Part shown: positions 1 to 12,100 of the stretch, one piece after another | How the letters are laid out: the number at the start of each line of letters is the position of its first letter | Position numbering within the stretch: the stretch's first letter is position 1 | NCBI GenBank assembly: GCA_905250115.1 | Contig: CAJNOI010000005.1 | Span: forward strand, 1,356,910 to 1,420,909 | Origin: Adineta steineri | Taxonomy: Eukaryota; Rotifera; Eurotatoria; Adinetida; Adinetidae | DNA length: 64,000 nt | Direction: 5' to 3' | Notes under the pieces: generated by a model | Told to the model about the DNA's origin: nothing | The model's database searches: none | Seen by the model: only the letters and a program-made list of their open reading frames with translations | Translations under genes and position numbers: made by a program

Positions 1-146
1 TACATGAGATACGTCGAGTTATCTCATAGTTATATTATATATNNNNNNNNNNTTATCTCATAGTTATATTATATATACAAACTAAATTTAAAAGAAGTAT
101 AGTTGAAATCTGATTTCTAATATGAGATAAGTCGAGTTATCTCATA
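1..146. repeat. short fold-back repeats around an assembly gap
   Basis: Two short inverted repeats with 8-base arms (TGAGATAA ... TTATCTCA around a GTCGAG loop, the first copy slightly degenerate) lie at about 4-27 and 122-145. The 24 bases just before the 10-N gap (19-42) are repeated exactly just after it (53-76). The arms are too short to name a mobile element. Confidence 0.55.
43..52. other. assembly gap (10 N)
   Basis: Ten Ns. The flanks are identical for 24 bases, so this is probably an unmerged overlap and not missing DNA. Confidence 0.9.
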
Positions 147-586
147 GATTGATGAAGGTGCGGGTGTAACTGGTCGACGTTCATCTACACTACCGACATT
201 TATCAATAAACAAAGTAATTCTAAAAATTTTTAGTTTCTCATATAATAATATGATCAATTCCTTAACTGATACTGTATGAATTACCGATCAAGAAAATCG
301 TTTCTATTTGTGATATCAATAACCAATCATATTTCATTTCTTGTGCCTCTTTGATGGTTTCCATGTTTTCCCTTAACTCGTTAGTTTCCTTAAAACGGTG
401 ACTACAATCATATAACATGTGTAAATGTAATCAAAATTTTAGTTACCATAAGATGTCGCTTATATTGAATAATTTCAAAATTATATTTATCGTTGCTAGG
501 TAACATGAGAAAATATTACAATTGATTTATGGTTGAAAATAGTGTCTACATATCCAGTGATCTCTTCTGTAATAACATAATAGGAA
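147..586. other. non-coding upstream region
   Basis: AT-rich sequence before the RIIAD1-like gene. No convincing coding exon is seen on either strand. Confidence 0.5.
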
Positions 587-1028
587 ATGGATGCAAAACC
601 AGTTGATGATCCTCCACATTCAACAGAAAAATATGATGAAGGTGCATTATTACCTGAACAACAAACGAAAATTAATGAACTAAAGGTTAGTAATCAATTT
701 TTTTCAATTAATATTTATTTCTTCAAATAATTTAGATAAAAAAACGTATTGAAAATGAACGTTATCTTCAAAAACATCCAGAATTAAATATTTTATGTCG
801 AGATTTTATTCGACAAGCTTGTCTTCAAAAACCTAGTGATATCCGTCAATTTGCAGCAGGTATATAATTCTTTTTTTTCTTCTTATTATTCTATTGAGAA
901 TTTTATTTATTTAAGGTTATTTTACTCATCCAATGTTAGAAAAACGTATTGACAAATTAATTAATGAACAAATTGAAAGTGTCAATTCAGATATAAAAGT
1001 TATTTCTGAAGGAATATTTCAACGTTAA
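587..1028 (+). CDS. RIIAD1: RIIa domain-containing protein 1-like
   Basis: Three exons (587-685, 736-859, 916-1028) join in phase to 111 residues. The centre (about residues 35-75) reads KKRIENERYLQKHPELN, then FIRQACLQKPSDIRQFAAGYF, which is the small helical RIIa (PKA regulatory subunit dimerisation/docking) fold as in RIIAD1. In that family the domain forms an X-type dimer that docks onto amphipathic anchoring helices, often in cilia or flagella. The role here is inferred from the family. The protein is slightly longer than the vertebrate one and has no signal peptide or membrane segment. The stop lies 41 bp from the stop of the convergent nuclear-receptor gene, so the 3' ends of the two transcripts probably overlap. 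A T-poor AATAG lies 3 bases before the ATG. Confidence 0.85.
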
Positions 1029-1069
1029 AATAAACATATGAATTTTTTTTTCTAATATATATGCATATT

Positions 1070-2579
1070 TTAATTCTTGAACATATGTAAAAGTAATTTT
1101 GATATCGATGTATTACCAATTGTATGAGAAAAATATGTTTTTTCAATGAATTTTGATGAAATATTACGAAATAATGGTAATGTTAAAAGTAATCGACCGA
1201 AACTAAATAAAAAACATAATTTGATATTTAAATTACAAAATAAAAATACCGTGTTGGATTATAAATTTGTGTAAATTGAGCTAATGTTATTTGTGCTTGA
1301 TCTTGTAAATATTCAATTTGCTTAACATCATTCAATGTTCGAATATCTGCAAACATGATAGTCATTCATAATTCAAAAAAAAACGTATATTTAATTTATC
1401 TTACCAAATCGAAATAGAATAATTGCTTTTAAACAAGCATATTCAATAGGATCAAGTTTTAATTGTTTAAATATTTGAAAAATATTATTTATTAATTTAT
1501 CATTCTCACTATGACCTCCATTATCTAATGAAATAGAACATTGTATTGCCCAGAGAAGAAATAATTCTGACCAAGATTCTTCTATTAAAATTGACTAAAT
1601 AAAAAGAATATGATCTCACAGTTGATCATGAATTGTTTTTTTTAAGATTAGCAATGACACCTTTTTTTGAATAATAAAATTCATCTCATCGTTTCAAACA
1701 ATATATTCTCTAGGATTAAATATTATTTGTCAGCGTTTCAACTTGCTTCTTCTTCTTTAGATGAAAAATAAACAAACTACCTGATCATGTATAGATAAAT
1801 TTGAAAATGTTGGTAAATTACGTATCCATTTGATAATCATCAAAAGAATTTGAGATGATGTTGTATAAACAATATCATCGATATGATTAACTAAATCATT
1901 TGTTTGTCGAGAAGAGCAATGATCCATTGTTCTTTCAATATATTTATCATGATAATCAATTGAATGAACATTATTACGTCGTTGACGTTCACTTTGTACA
2001 GCTAAAATTTTTAACAGTTTTTTTTAATTATAATCAAACAGAAAAATACCTTCTTTTAACATTCCCATTTGTAAACACTGTAAAGAAAAAATAATATTAA
2101 ATGATATTTAATTTTATGCATATATTTTACTTTTTTAAATCGACATGCTTGACATTGATTACGATGAATTTTATCAATAGTACAATTACCTCTCTTTGTT
2201 TGACATCTAGTATAATCTCAAAATTAATTTATTGTATTTCGTTTAATAGAAATTCTTACTGATAAAGTAATTTTCGTCGAATACTTCGTTTGAAAAAACC
2301 ACTACAACCATTACATGATAATATTCCATAATGTTTACCATTTGAAATATCTCCACAAACTGCACAAATTATATTATTATTTATTTCTGTAGTTGTTGTT
2401 TCAGTATATGAGTGATGTAAAAGTTTTTTGGATACTGGTAAACATATTGAAACAATATCAAATGGTTTTGTCATTTGTAAATCTATTTTATGAAAAATAT
2501 AAAAATTTTATTTGTTCCAATCTATGGGCATTCTAAAATATGTCTTACCCGTATCAATTGATGATTTTTTATTTTCCAT
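1070..2579 (-). CDS. NR2E-type nuclear hormone receptor (NR2E3/PNR-like)
   Basis: Eight exons (2549-2579, 2260-2482, 2131-2206, 2050-2077, 1781-2001, 1405-1594, 1250-1346, 1070-1202) join in phase to 332 residues. The first zinc module has CAVCGD, GKHYG and the P-box CNGCSG followed by [10 protein letters not shown]. The second has CQTKRGNC...[24 protein letters not shown] is the P-box of NR2E3/PNR; tailless-type TLX has CDGCSG. The ligand-binding domain contains [16 protein letters not shown] and ends [13 protein letters not shown]...[15 protein letters not shown], the AF-2 end typical of NR2E. The product should be a DNA-binding transcription factor, usually neural or photoreceptor-related in animals. 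The N-terminus is short (about 38 residues before the first Cys). Paralogous members of the NR2E group cannot be excluded. Confidence 0.9.
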
Positions 2580-5500
2580 AATGTTCAGAAATGTTAACAG
2601 TTATCGTGATTGATCAAGTTAATTTCGGTTGGATAGAAAATAGTGAGCGAGAGAGAGAGAGAAGAAAAAATGATATTATTCTCTCTCTATATATACAGTG
2701 AGATGTTATGATTGGAGATAAATTCGATACACTAATCTATACATATTATAATAGATAGCACATGAGTCGAGACTCATCTTTGGAACTTTAAGTTTTGAAA
2801 AATTCATAATTTGGAAAAACGTATTTCCAATCTACTGGAACTTGTACTTTGCTATTATCCATCAGTTAATCGTAATCGAAAAGAATGGAATAGCAGCCAT
2901 GATACGAAGTTCTATACTACAAAAAAATCTATAAAGAAAGTTATTGATTGATCATTTAATTATCTCGAAGAAAAAGTGGTGACTGAATTATCAAAAAACA
3001 CCTTGTTCTATGCCCTTCTGTCAGTAAACGAATAGTATCGTTTTCTAAATCATCGTGATCTAGCGAGCCATATAATATTTACTCAATATTAGTCAAGTTG
3101 TATCGATATTTTCATGTTGTAACTATTAAAAAACAACAGACAATTTCACAAATATTCAATCACTTCAAGATCTAGATAAATATGTCAATATTTACCATAA
3201 TAAACATGAGATATTTTCTTTTTTCACACATTCAATATGATTCTATTAGTGCATCAACTTGTGCATCAATGATAATATTTTCTAAATTCAAAGGAAGACA
3301 ATAATGATTGACCTAATTTTTTTGATTCACTACTTCTGGTAATAATGATCAGAAAATGTATGACATATAAAGAATAACAAAAAGTGGAAGAAATAATAAA
3401 TTTTAATAGAATTCTAACAAATAACAAAGTAAAATAATGTAATCACGGATATGCAACAAAGAAAAAAATGGGAGGAGGCGCAGAGCAGTTTTTTTTCATT
3501 TCGTGACTTTTTTTTCTAATAAAATATATAACTTTTGCTGAAAAGTTTCTGAAAGTGGGAGTGCGCACTTAAACACGAATTCTTTGAGTTATTGAAATAT
3601 AGAAATGTATGCGACGTTTTCATAAGTATTTAACATTTATTGTATCTATTTTACAAAAAGATTTTCTCGTTTAGTTTTCTGATCATCTGCTTTTTCATCA
3701 TTATTTTTTCTCATTTTAGTTTCAAAAATTTTGAAAAGTGTCGATAAAATCATCAATGATCAAAGGTTAATACAAGTTACTAATGCTTCCCGAAGATAAT
3801 CAATACACTTACATTCATAATAAATAAGAAATACTACCTATAATGTCTTCTCAATTTATTTATAAAAAAACTTATCTTTAACTTTTATCCCTCTCTCATC
3901 TGACATGTAAACAATCTCTATTTTCCTTCAATATCGAACAATCGTTATATCTAGTTTAAACAAAAGAAAACAAATCATATCATACAGTTGTTTTTCTTCA
4001 TGTTTTCTATCAGCTTTTACAATATTCTATTTCATACAGTTGTTGAGCATTCTGATAATATTACTATGCTAATCTGAAATATATTGATATTATTCTAGAA
4101 TAAGAAAATATTTTTTATTTTCACCAAGTCAGAGCTGCAAAATATAGACAAACTATGGAATATATTGACATGCCTCAGTCGTTTGGATTCTATCTTTCGA
4201 TCATAAATAAATACCAGTGTAATATGAAAATTTTGAAAAGAATTCATATCGCATGCGTTCTTCCTTGAAATATTGCGAACTATTTAGATGTATGCTTTTC
4301 TAACAGAATATATAAACATATGCATAGGAGATGCTAATAAAAACAAATGTTCGGTACATCTTCGCAGTTCAAGGATAACATGCTTTATGAACTGTCAAAC
4401 TTATATAGATTTCGTCGACATACAAGTTTATAAACGAAGTCACACTATTAAATTAACATATATTTTACTTCTATATAAAATTTTATTCTCATCAACATGG
4501 CTTACCTTGCTCCGACGTGTTACCAATTTATCTTCAGTCTTCTACGGAAAACTAAAAATAAACGATCAATATTTCTAAAGAGCCCTTTATTTTTGCTTAA
4601 GAGCACCTTTTGAGGATAAAGACATTATCATCTATTTTCTTAGATGCCTGTTTACATATCAGTCTGATATAGATATGGTATGAACATATTTACAACAAAT
4701 AAAACCAGACATGTTTAACAAACAATAAGTTGTAATCATCAGTAATGCAGTACAATGAGAATATAGAATGATGAATATACTTTAAACGAGTAAGTGGTTA
4801 TTTTTGAATTTGTTTATTGAAGATATGTAACATGATCATATCTATATTTTGACAATATAGAATTAAAATATTAACAGATTACTTATTTTCCAATTTACTT
4901 TAAACAGATGTAAATTTAAGTTAATGACTATCATATTAATATCGTTCATAAGAGTGTGTCAATACTTTTAAAAGAATATCAAAGAATTTATTATGTCTGA
5001 TTTATATGATTGTTATAAATAAAATTGTTTCTAGAACCAATGATCTATTGTATTCAATTGAAAATAAATTTTGATGTTAAATAAAAATCGTCGAATAATG
5101 AACCAAGAATAGTAACAAAGATTCAAAAATAATACCAATAGAAGTCGATTATGAATAAAATGATGATTCATAGAGAAACTTCAACTTCTCATATGAAAAA
5201 TCTAGTTATGAGTAGTTCTCAATGTAATTTATTTCGATCAAAGATTTTGAATTATGGTCGACCGAATATTTTCTATTTCAATTCACTGAGTCTCCTAACT
5301 ATTCCGTAAAAAGCATCTGCCAAGTAAGCTTAGAATGTTTCTTCTGTTTCATGAATAAATCTACTCACGTGGATTTATCGCTTTATATTACCACTTATTC
5401 ATTGTGAAGCATGCTGCTTCAGCAAGAACTTTTTTCCTCCTTCTCCTTTTCTGTTTGTTGAGCAGTCCTCTCAATTTTTTTCCTGTATTTTCACAAGGTT

Positions 5501-5980
5501 TTTGTCTATCATTGTAATCTAATATCTTCATAGTACCAATTATGAAGCAAAACCTGTATTCTTTTAGCGGTTTTTTGTCTTCAATTATAATGTAACATCT
5601 TCATAATACTTATTCTGAAACTACATCATCATTTTCAAATTAGTTTGATAAAGAAGAAAAAATCGAAAGGTCTCTCGTTACAATATTTATCACTTCTAGC
5701 ATAAGTATTTTTCCCTTCTAGCATAAGTATTTTTCCCTTTTTTTTTGTTTATTTTCTTTTTTTCTCTTCTATTTGATACAAAATAAAATTCAAAAAAATT
5801 ATTATACCCTTTGTTGATTAATAGTTTTATGTATCTTTATTTATTCAGAATAAATCTTGTTGACTTGAAAAATTGAAGAAGACGTTGGTCTTTTTTGTTT
5901 CACTCTATTCTCGAGATTCCAAATGTAGATTTTATGTGTTCTGTGTTTATTATTTCTCATAGTTGTACTATGGACGAAGG
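2580..5980. other. long gene-poor region
   Basis: About 3.4 kb of AT-rich DNA between the nuclear receptor start and the tandem array. It holds a GA-rich tract (about 2642-2665) and long homopolymer runs. One 96-codon reading frame begins with ATG at 4288, but it has no recognisable domain and biased composition, so I leave it out. The stretch next to 2580 probably includes the receptor promoter. Confidence 0.5.
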
Positions 5981-5984
5981 ATTC

Positions 5985-8900
5985 AAGATTTTTCTCACAT
6001 GCTTAGATCTTATGGATTCAGAGACTTATGAATAAAACTGAACATGTCGCAATGATATACAACATATTCAAAATACTAAAAAGTATTTTTATTAATTTTG
6101 CTAAACAAATGTACAAAGAAAGTAAAGACGTCATAAACATTATTGTTATTTTCCCTAACGACATAGTAACGATGTTTTTCTTCCAACATCAGCAGATATT
6201 TATTATCATCATTTTTTTTGTAATACACAGTTGTCTTTGACGATGTAATTTCCATTATTCTAAGTATAATAGACGAACAACGTTGCACAAAATGTGCTTT
6301 TTTCTAACGTTTCTGTGTAAACAAAATCAAATTATCTTCAGATAGTTTTTGTGTTGTATGTACATTTTATATTATAGCAACGTAAAACTACAAAAACTAG
6401 ATATCATTCTATTGGGCGGGACACATTTTATTCGAAGGAAAAAAACTGATTATTTGTGAAAATGAAGAATTATTGAAGTTACTTTATACTGCTGAAAAGT
6501 AGTTTCTCTCAATTGATTTATTTCATAAAGCGTTTCTTATATTGACATATAGAATTCAATTTAATATAAAGTAATCTCATATTATAAACACATGAAGTGA
6601 TCATTGTTTCCACATAAAACAAGATTTTAAGATATACGTATTTTTGTTTTCCGTCTGCGCACAAAGTATGCAAAAAAATCATCATACTAGATGCATGACT
6701 TGTTCGAAGTTAACCTCTACTACACAATTCTGGTAAAAAAGTAAAGACATCATAAACATTATTGTTAATTTTCCTAACAGCATAGTAACGTTGTTTCTTT
6801 TTCCAACATCAGCGGAAACTTGTTACCATCCTTTTTGTAATACACAGGTTTCTTTGACGATATAATTTCCATTATTCTGATTATAACAGGAAGAGTCATT
6901 GCATAAAATGTACTTTTTCCTAATTTTTCTTTAGAAAAAAAATAAAATTATCTTCCGATAGTTTTTGTCTTGTGTACACATTTGATTCGAAGAAAAATGT
7001 CTGATTATTTGTGACAACGAAGAACTATTGAAGTTACTTTAGACTGCTGAAAAATAGTTTCACTTAATTGATTTATTTCATAGAACGTTTCTTTTGTTGT
7101 CATATGGAATTAAACTTAATATAAAGTAATCTCATATTATAAACAAATGAAGTAATCACTGTTTCTGTATAAAAGAAGATTTTAAGATATACGTAGTTTT
7201 GTTTTCCGTCTGCACAAAAACTACGCAAAAGAAAATCATCATACTAGATGCATGACTTGTTCAAAGTTAACCTCTATTACACAATCCTGACAGAAAAAAG
7301 TGGAAACTTTTTTTTCCATCATATTGATGAATTAAAAAGATATCTATGACGTGTGAAAAGAAAGAGACATAGCTGTAATATGAAGAAATGGTTCAAGAAT
7401 TATCTTACTAGTTTAGTACTTACGAATTTAGAGATTTATGAACAGAACAGAACATATCACAATAATATACAATATATTCAAAACTCTAACAGTATATGCA
7501 TTAATTTTGCTAAATAAAATGTACAAAGAAACTAAAGACGTCATATATGTTATTGTTAATTTTCGTAACGGCATAGTAACGGTATTTTTCTTCTGACATC
7601 AGCAGATATTTGTTATCATCATTTTTTTGTCATACAGTTTTCTTTAACGACATAATTTCCATTATTCTGATTATAACACGCAAACATCATTGCGCAGTAT
7701 ATTTTCTTCTAACGGTTCATTGAAAAAATAGTGAAATTATCTTGAGATAGTTTTTGTGTTGTGTACATATTTTATATTATAGCAACGTACAACTGGAGGA
7801 AAAGAGAGAACGGATTCTATTTTATTGGACGGGACATATTTAATTCAAAGGAAAAAAACTGATTATTTGTCAAGATGAAGAGTTATTGAAGTTACTTTGG
7901 ACTGCTGAAAAATAGTTTCTCGCAATTTGTTTTATTTCATAAAGTGTTTCTTAAGTTGACAACAGAATTAAATTTAATATAAAGTGGGCTTATATTATAA
8001 ACAAATAAACTGATTTTTTCTATATGAAATACGATCGTTAGATATATATATTTTTGTCCTCCGCCTGCACAGTAACTACGGGAAACAATCTTCTGTCTAA
8101 ATGTACTTGTTTTTGAAAGTCAAGCTCTGCTACACCTTCCTGACAACACAAGGAAGTCATGACCAGTTTTCCATCGCACCGATAGATTAACAAAATATCT
8201 ATGATGTGTGAAAAGAAAGAGACATTGTTGTAATATGCAGGAAAGCCTCAAGATTTTTCTCACTAGTTGACATCTTATGGATTCGTACACTGATGAATAA
8301 AACAGAACATATGACAATGATATATAATATATTCAAAACTCTAAAGAGTATTTGCAATAGTTTTCTTAAATAAAATGTATAAAGAAAATAAAGATGTTCT
8401 GAACGTTATTTGTAATTTTCTTGACTACATAGTAACGGTGTTTTTTTCCAACATCAGTGGATATTTGTTACCATCTTTTTTTGTAACACACAGTTTTCTA
8501 TAACGATATAATTTCCATTATTCTGATTATAACAAACAAACATCATTGCGCAAAATGTGCTTTTTTCTAACGCTTCTTTGGAAAAAAGTAAAACTATCTT
8601 GAGATACCTTTTGTCTTGTGTACACATTTTATATTATTACAGCATAGAACTGGAAAAAAACAAAGAATAGATATCATTCTGTTGGACGGGATATAATTCA
8701 TTCGAAGGAAAAACAGTGATTATTTTTAACGATGAAAAATTATTGAACTTATTTCAGAGTGCAGGAAAATAGTTTTTCTTCATTGATTTATTTCATAAAG
8801 TATTTCTTATGTTGATATATGAAATTAAACTAATATAAAATCGTCTCATATTATAAATAAATGAAGTGATTATTGTTTCTGCATAAAACAAGATTTTAAG

Positions 8901-9060
8901 ATGTACGTATTTTGTTTTCCGCCTGCACATAAACTATGCAAAAGAAATTTATTATTCTTGATGCATGACTTGTTAAAAGTTAACCTCTACTACACAATCC
9001 TGACAAAAAAATAACTCATGACTAGTTTTCCATCGCACTGATGGATTCAAAAAAATATCT
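5985..9060. repeat. diverged tandem array, four units of about 0.6-0.9 kb
   Basis: Four related copies follow each other head to tail. The anchor CATAGTAACG recurs near 6165, 6782, 7570 and 8430, in each case followed by a block of about 170 bases ending near TTTCCATTATTCTGATTATAAC. A second shared block (GCATGACTTGTT ... AACCTCTACTACACAAT) recurs near 6690, 7250 and 8960, and more degenerately near 8100. The second unit lacks its left part. The copies differ by many substitutions and small indels, so the array is old. No unit has a conserved open frame. Confidence 0.8.
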
Positions 9061-9187
9061 ATGATGTGTGAAAAACAGAGAAAAAAAGAGAAAAAAGAGA
9101 AAAACTGAAAAGGTATTTAATACTATGTCTTCACAATGTATTTGATTTAAAGTTAAATTTATTTCTTAACTAACATTCTTGTTTGTT

Positions 9188-12100
9188 ATGGCGAATAGAA
9201 GAAATTCTCTATTTCTTCTGTTTCTTCTTGTTACACAATCCGGCACACAAGATATGCGATCACTTCGCATGTCTACCAAAGCTGGTTGGCAATTTCAATG
9301 TTCTAACTCAAATTGCTCACCATTGGCCGTTGTTATTGTGTCGAATATCCGCCAGTGCCAAATGACTTGTTTAGCTGAAGTCCATTGTAAAGGAATTAGT
9401 TTTCATAAATCATCATCTAATTGTGAATTATTTGCTGATCTATCAAACCAAAATGTCAATCTGGTGAGCAACATGGACACTATTACTATGATTGTTATGG
9501 ATGGAACACGGATTCCACTCGGTAAGTACAATTATGATTATTTAGGAAAAATATATTGAAGAGAAAAAACTCTTTTTCTTTTTTACATTGGTCGCAAGAG
9601 AAACTGGTAGACATCGAACAAAACGGTTCATAAACGCTCCTACTAGCTGTATATTATGTACCACGAGCAGTATATTCATAGAGTTACTTTTAGAATAGCA
9701 CAAATGATATTACAATCAGAAAGATGAATACGTCACTTCTTTATAGCCTGACTTAGTCATATCTTTTAGGAATCTATCAACTAATTCAAGCTCCAATATG
9801 CGTTCATGCCGAAAATGAATTACAAAGTAATTCAAAATTCTCATATATTATATATATGATACGTGTATGTTCTGCACATATATATTTTGTATATATATGT
9901 ATAGATGCATATGTACATATATATTCATGTAATTAGTATAAGTTCTTAGAAAATATTTTCGTGACCTGTTAGATAGTACTAGGACCTAGTAGATAGTTCA
10001 AGGACCTAGTAGGTACTGCCAGGACCTAGTAGATAGTATTAGGACCTAGTCGATAGTACTAGGACCTAGTCGATAGTACTAGGACCTAGTCGATAGTACT
10101 AGGACCTAGCAGGTAGTACTACGGGACTAGTATGGATTACCATGACTAATAGCTCTACTCTCAGCCGCGTCGAGATGATGCGCCCTTTGAGGATAGAACA
10201 GAATCACCCACGAGCTCGCTCCTCTACCCTGGCAGTACTTAGGACTCTCTGGTTTCCCTATCGTGTCTAGTGTCCAGTATCCGTAGTTTTCGTATCCGCC
10301 CCTAGTAGATCCTATTAATCCCTACTAGCTTGTAATACTTCGTATTAGTCTCTAATATTCTGACTAGTTCCTAGCGAAGTGTGTCAGACCTAAAATTACG
10401 TTGTAATTCATTCCTGGCATCCAGTGAGGACCCTTTATTGGCTATCTAGACTAGATAATACGAATTGTATAAAAATATCTTAGGGTGCATACTAGGGTGT
10501 TACGTTCAGTATTCGGTGATGTATCTATGGTTTATTTGATGTTATCATGTAATTTGAACACACATACTCACGACTACTTCCACACATCCTTATATACCAT
10601 ACTACGAATAAGATAGAATGAAAAATACCTAATATACACGATAGGAAGAAACAAAGAGAAACTCTAGGTAGTGAATACTTGTCAGAAAGAACGCAGCACA
10701 TATATATCTATAGAAAAGAAAGAGAGCGAGCATATATCAACAAAACCCTTATCTAATCTTGTCTTACGTCACATTCACTAATTTGACATAGCATATGTGT
10801 CTGTGTAATGATACCAGAGATGTGATAGTGAGGATCTCTTAGTGTTACCTCATGAAGGATATATTGGATACACATAATAGTCCTACGGAGTCGAAGGTGT
10901 AAGTATGGGCGCGGATCGTGTTCAATTTTCACACTCATGTTGAGGGTGTGGGTATAAAGATTGGAGAAGAGTCGCAACCAGGCCCACACTCACACCTTTA
11001 ATGTCATTTATTTAAAACAGAACCGACTACAACATCAACAACAACATCCTCATCCACTTCATCATCAACCTCATCANNNNNNNNNNACCTCATCATCCAC
11101 ATCAACATCATCATCAACATCAACAACAACATCATCATCCACAACAACATCGTCACCAACATCATCCACATCAACAACAACATCATCATCCACATCAACA
11201 ACAACTTCGCCGTCATCATCATCAACATCAACAACCACTTCATCATCAACATCGTCAACAACAAAATCAACCACTTCATCATCCACAACATCAACAATGA
11301 CATCAACAACACCAGCAGCAACTACAGTCGGTCAGTAATGTGCTAGATAATGTGTTGTACCTTTTTGTAGCTGCCAAACCGATACTTAGTTCCACTAACC
11401 AAAAACGTTTGAGATTTTACCGTTCAAATGTTTATCACTTCGATGAACAAATAATATTCGTCTGGAGATTAGATCAGTTGTTGCTCATAGGAGCATCATA
11501 TCTAGACATAACAAACTATGGTCATTGTGTTGTTGGTACAGACTTTCGCTGTGAGAGCCGATGTTAAGAAAAATTGACGTTGATTTGGGCGTGTCACTGA
11601 CGATTACTTTTTTAGAAAAGACTTTCAATAGTAAAATAGCGCTAGAGTATAACAGCATAACAGGGATTTTGCCAGCACCAACTAAACCTTGCTGTTATTG
11701 CCTTTTCTTAGATTACTCCTCGCCGGCCCGTATTTAGTCTTATCTACCTGCGTCCTTCATTTTCTCTCTCGGAATGGTTTTCAATCAATCAGTCGGGGGT
11801 TGCATGGAGTCTATTAAATGCTGTGCTAATAAACCAGGCTAAGAACTAGAAGGTTTATTGATTGTGACTTATACTCTTCCATAATCAACATTGGTGGAGT
11901 TTGTTTTGCATGTATAAAGTCACGAGCGAACAGTAATTGAATCTGAAAAGTACATCCGTTTGAAGATTAAGTATTGGAGAACACAGCTTACAATAAATAA
12001 AACGTATAATGGTTAGTTTAGTTTAATGGTACAACACTAGCAGATTCTAATGTAATTCCTCTATTAACTCTGTGTATACCTATGCCAAACATTGAAAAAC

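Noticed and set aside
4288-4578. 96-codon plus-strand frame beginning with ATG
   Set aside because: No domain, signal peptide or splice context; it lies in a long gene-poor AT-rich area.
6028-6288. Two overlapping 70-codon frames on opposite strands
   Set aside because: They lie inside the tandem array and are not kept open in the other units.
9961-10120. CRISPR-like array
   Set aside because: The 20-bp units are contiguous with no spacers, and the window is eukaryotic.
10961-11338. His/Gln-rich and Met/Leu-rich frames opposite or shifted from the Thr/Ser stalk
   Set aside because: They are shifted or antisense readings of the same trinucleotide repeats; only the Thr/Ser frame fits the neighbouring exons in phase.
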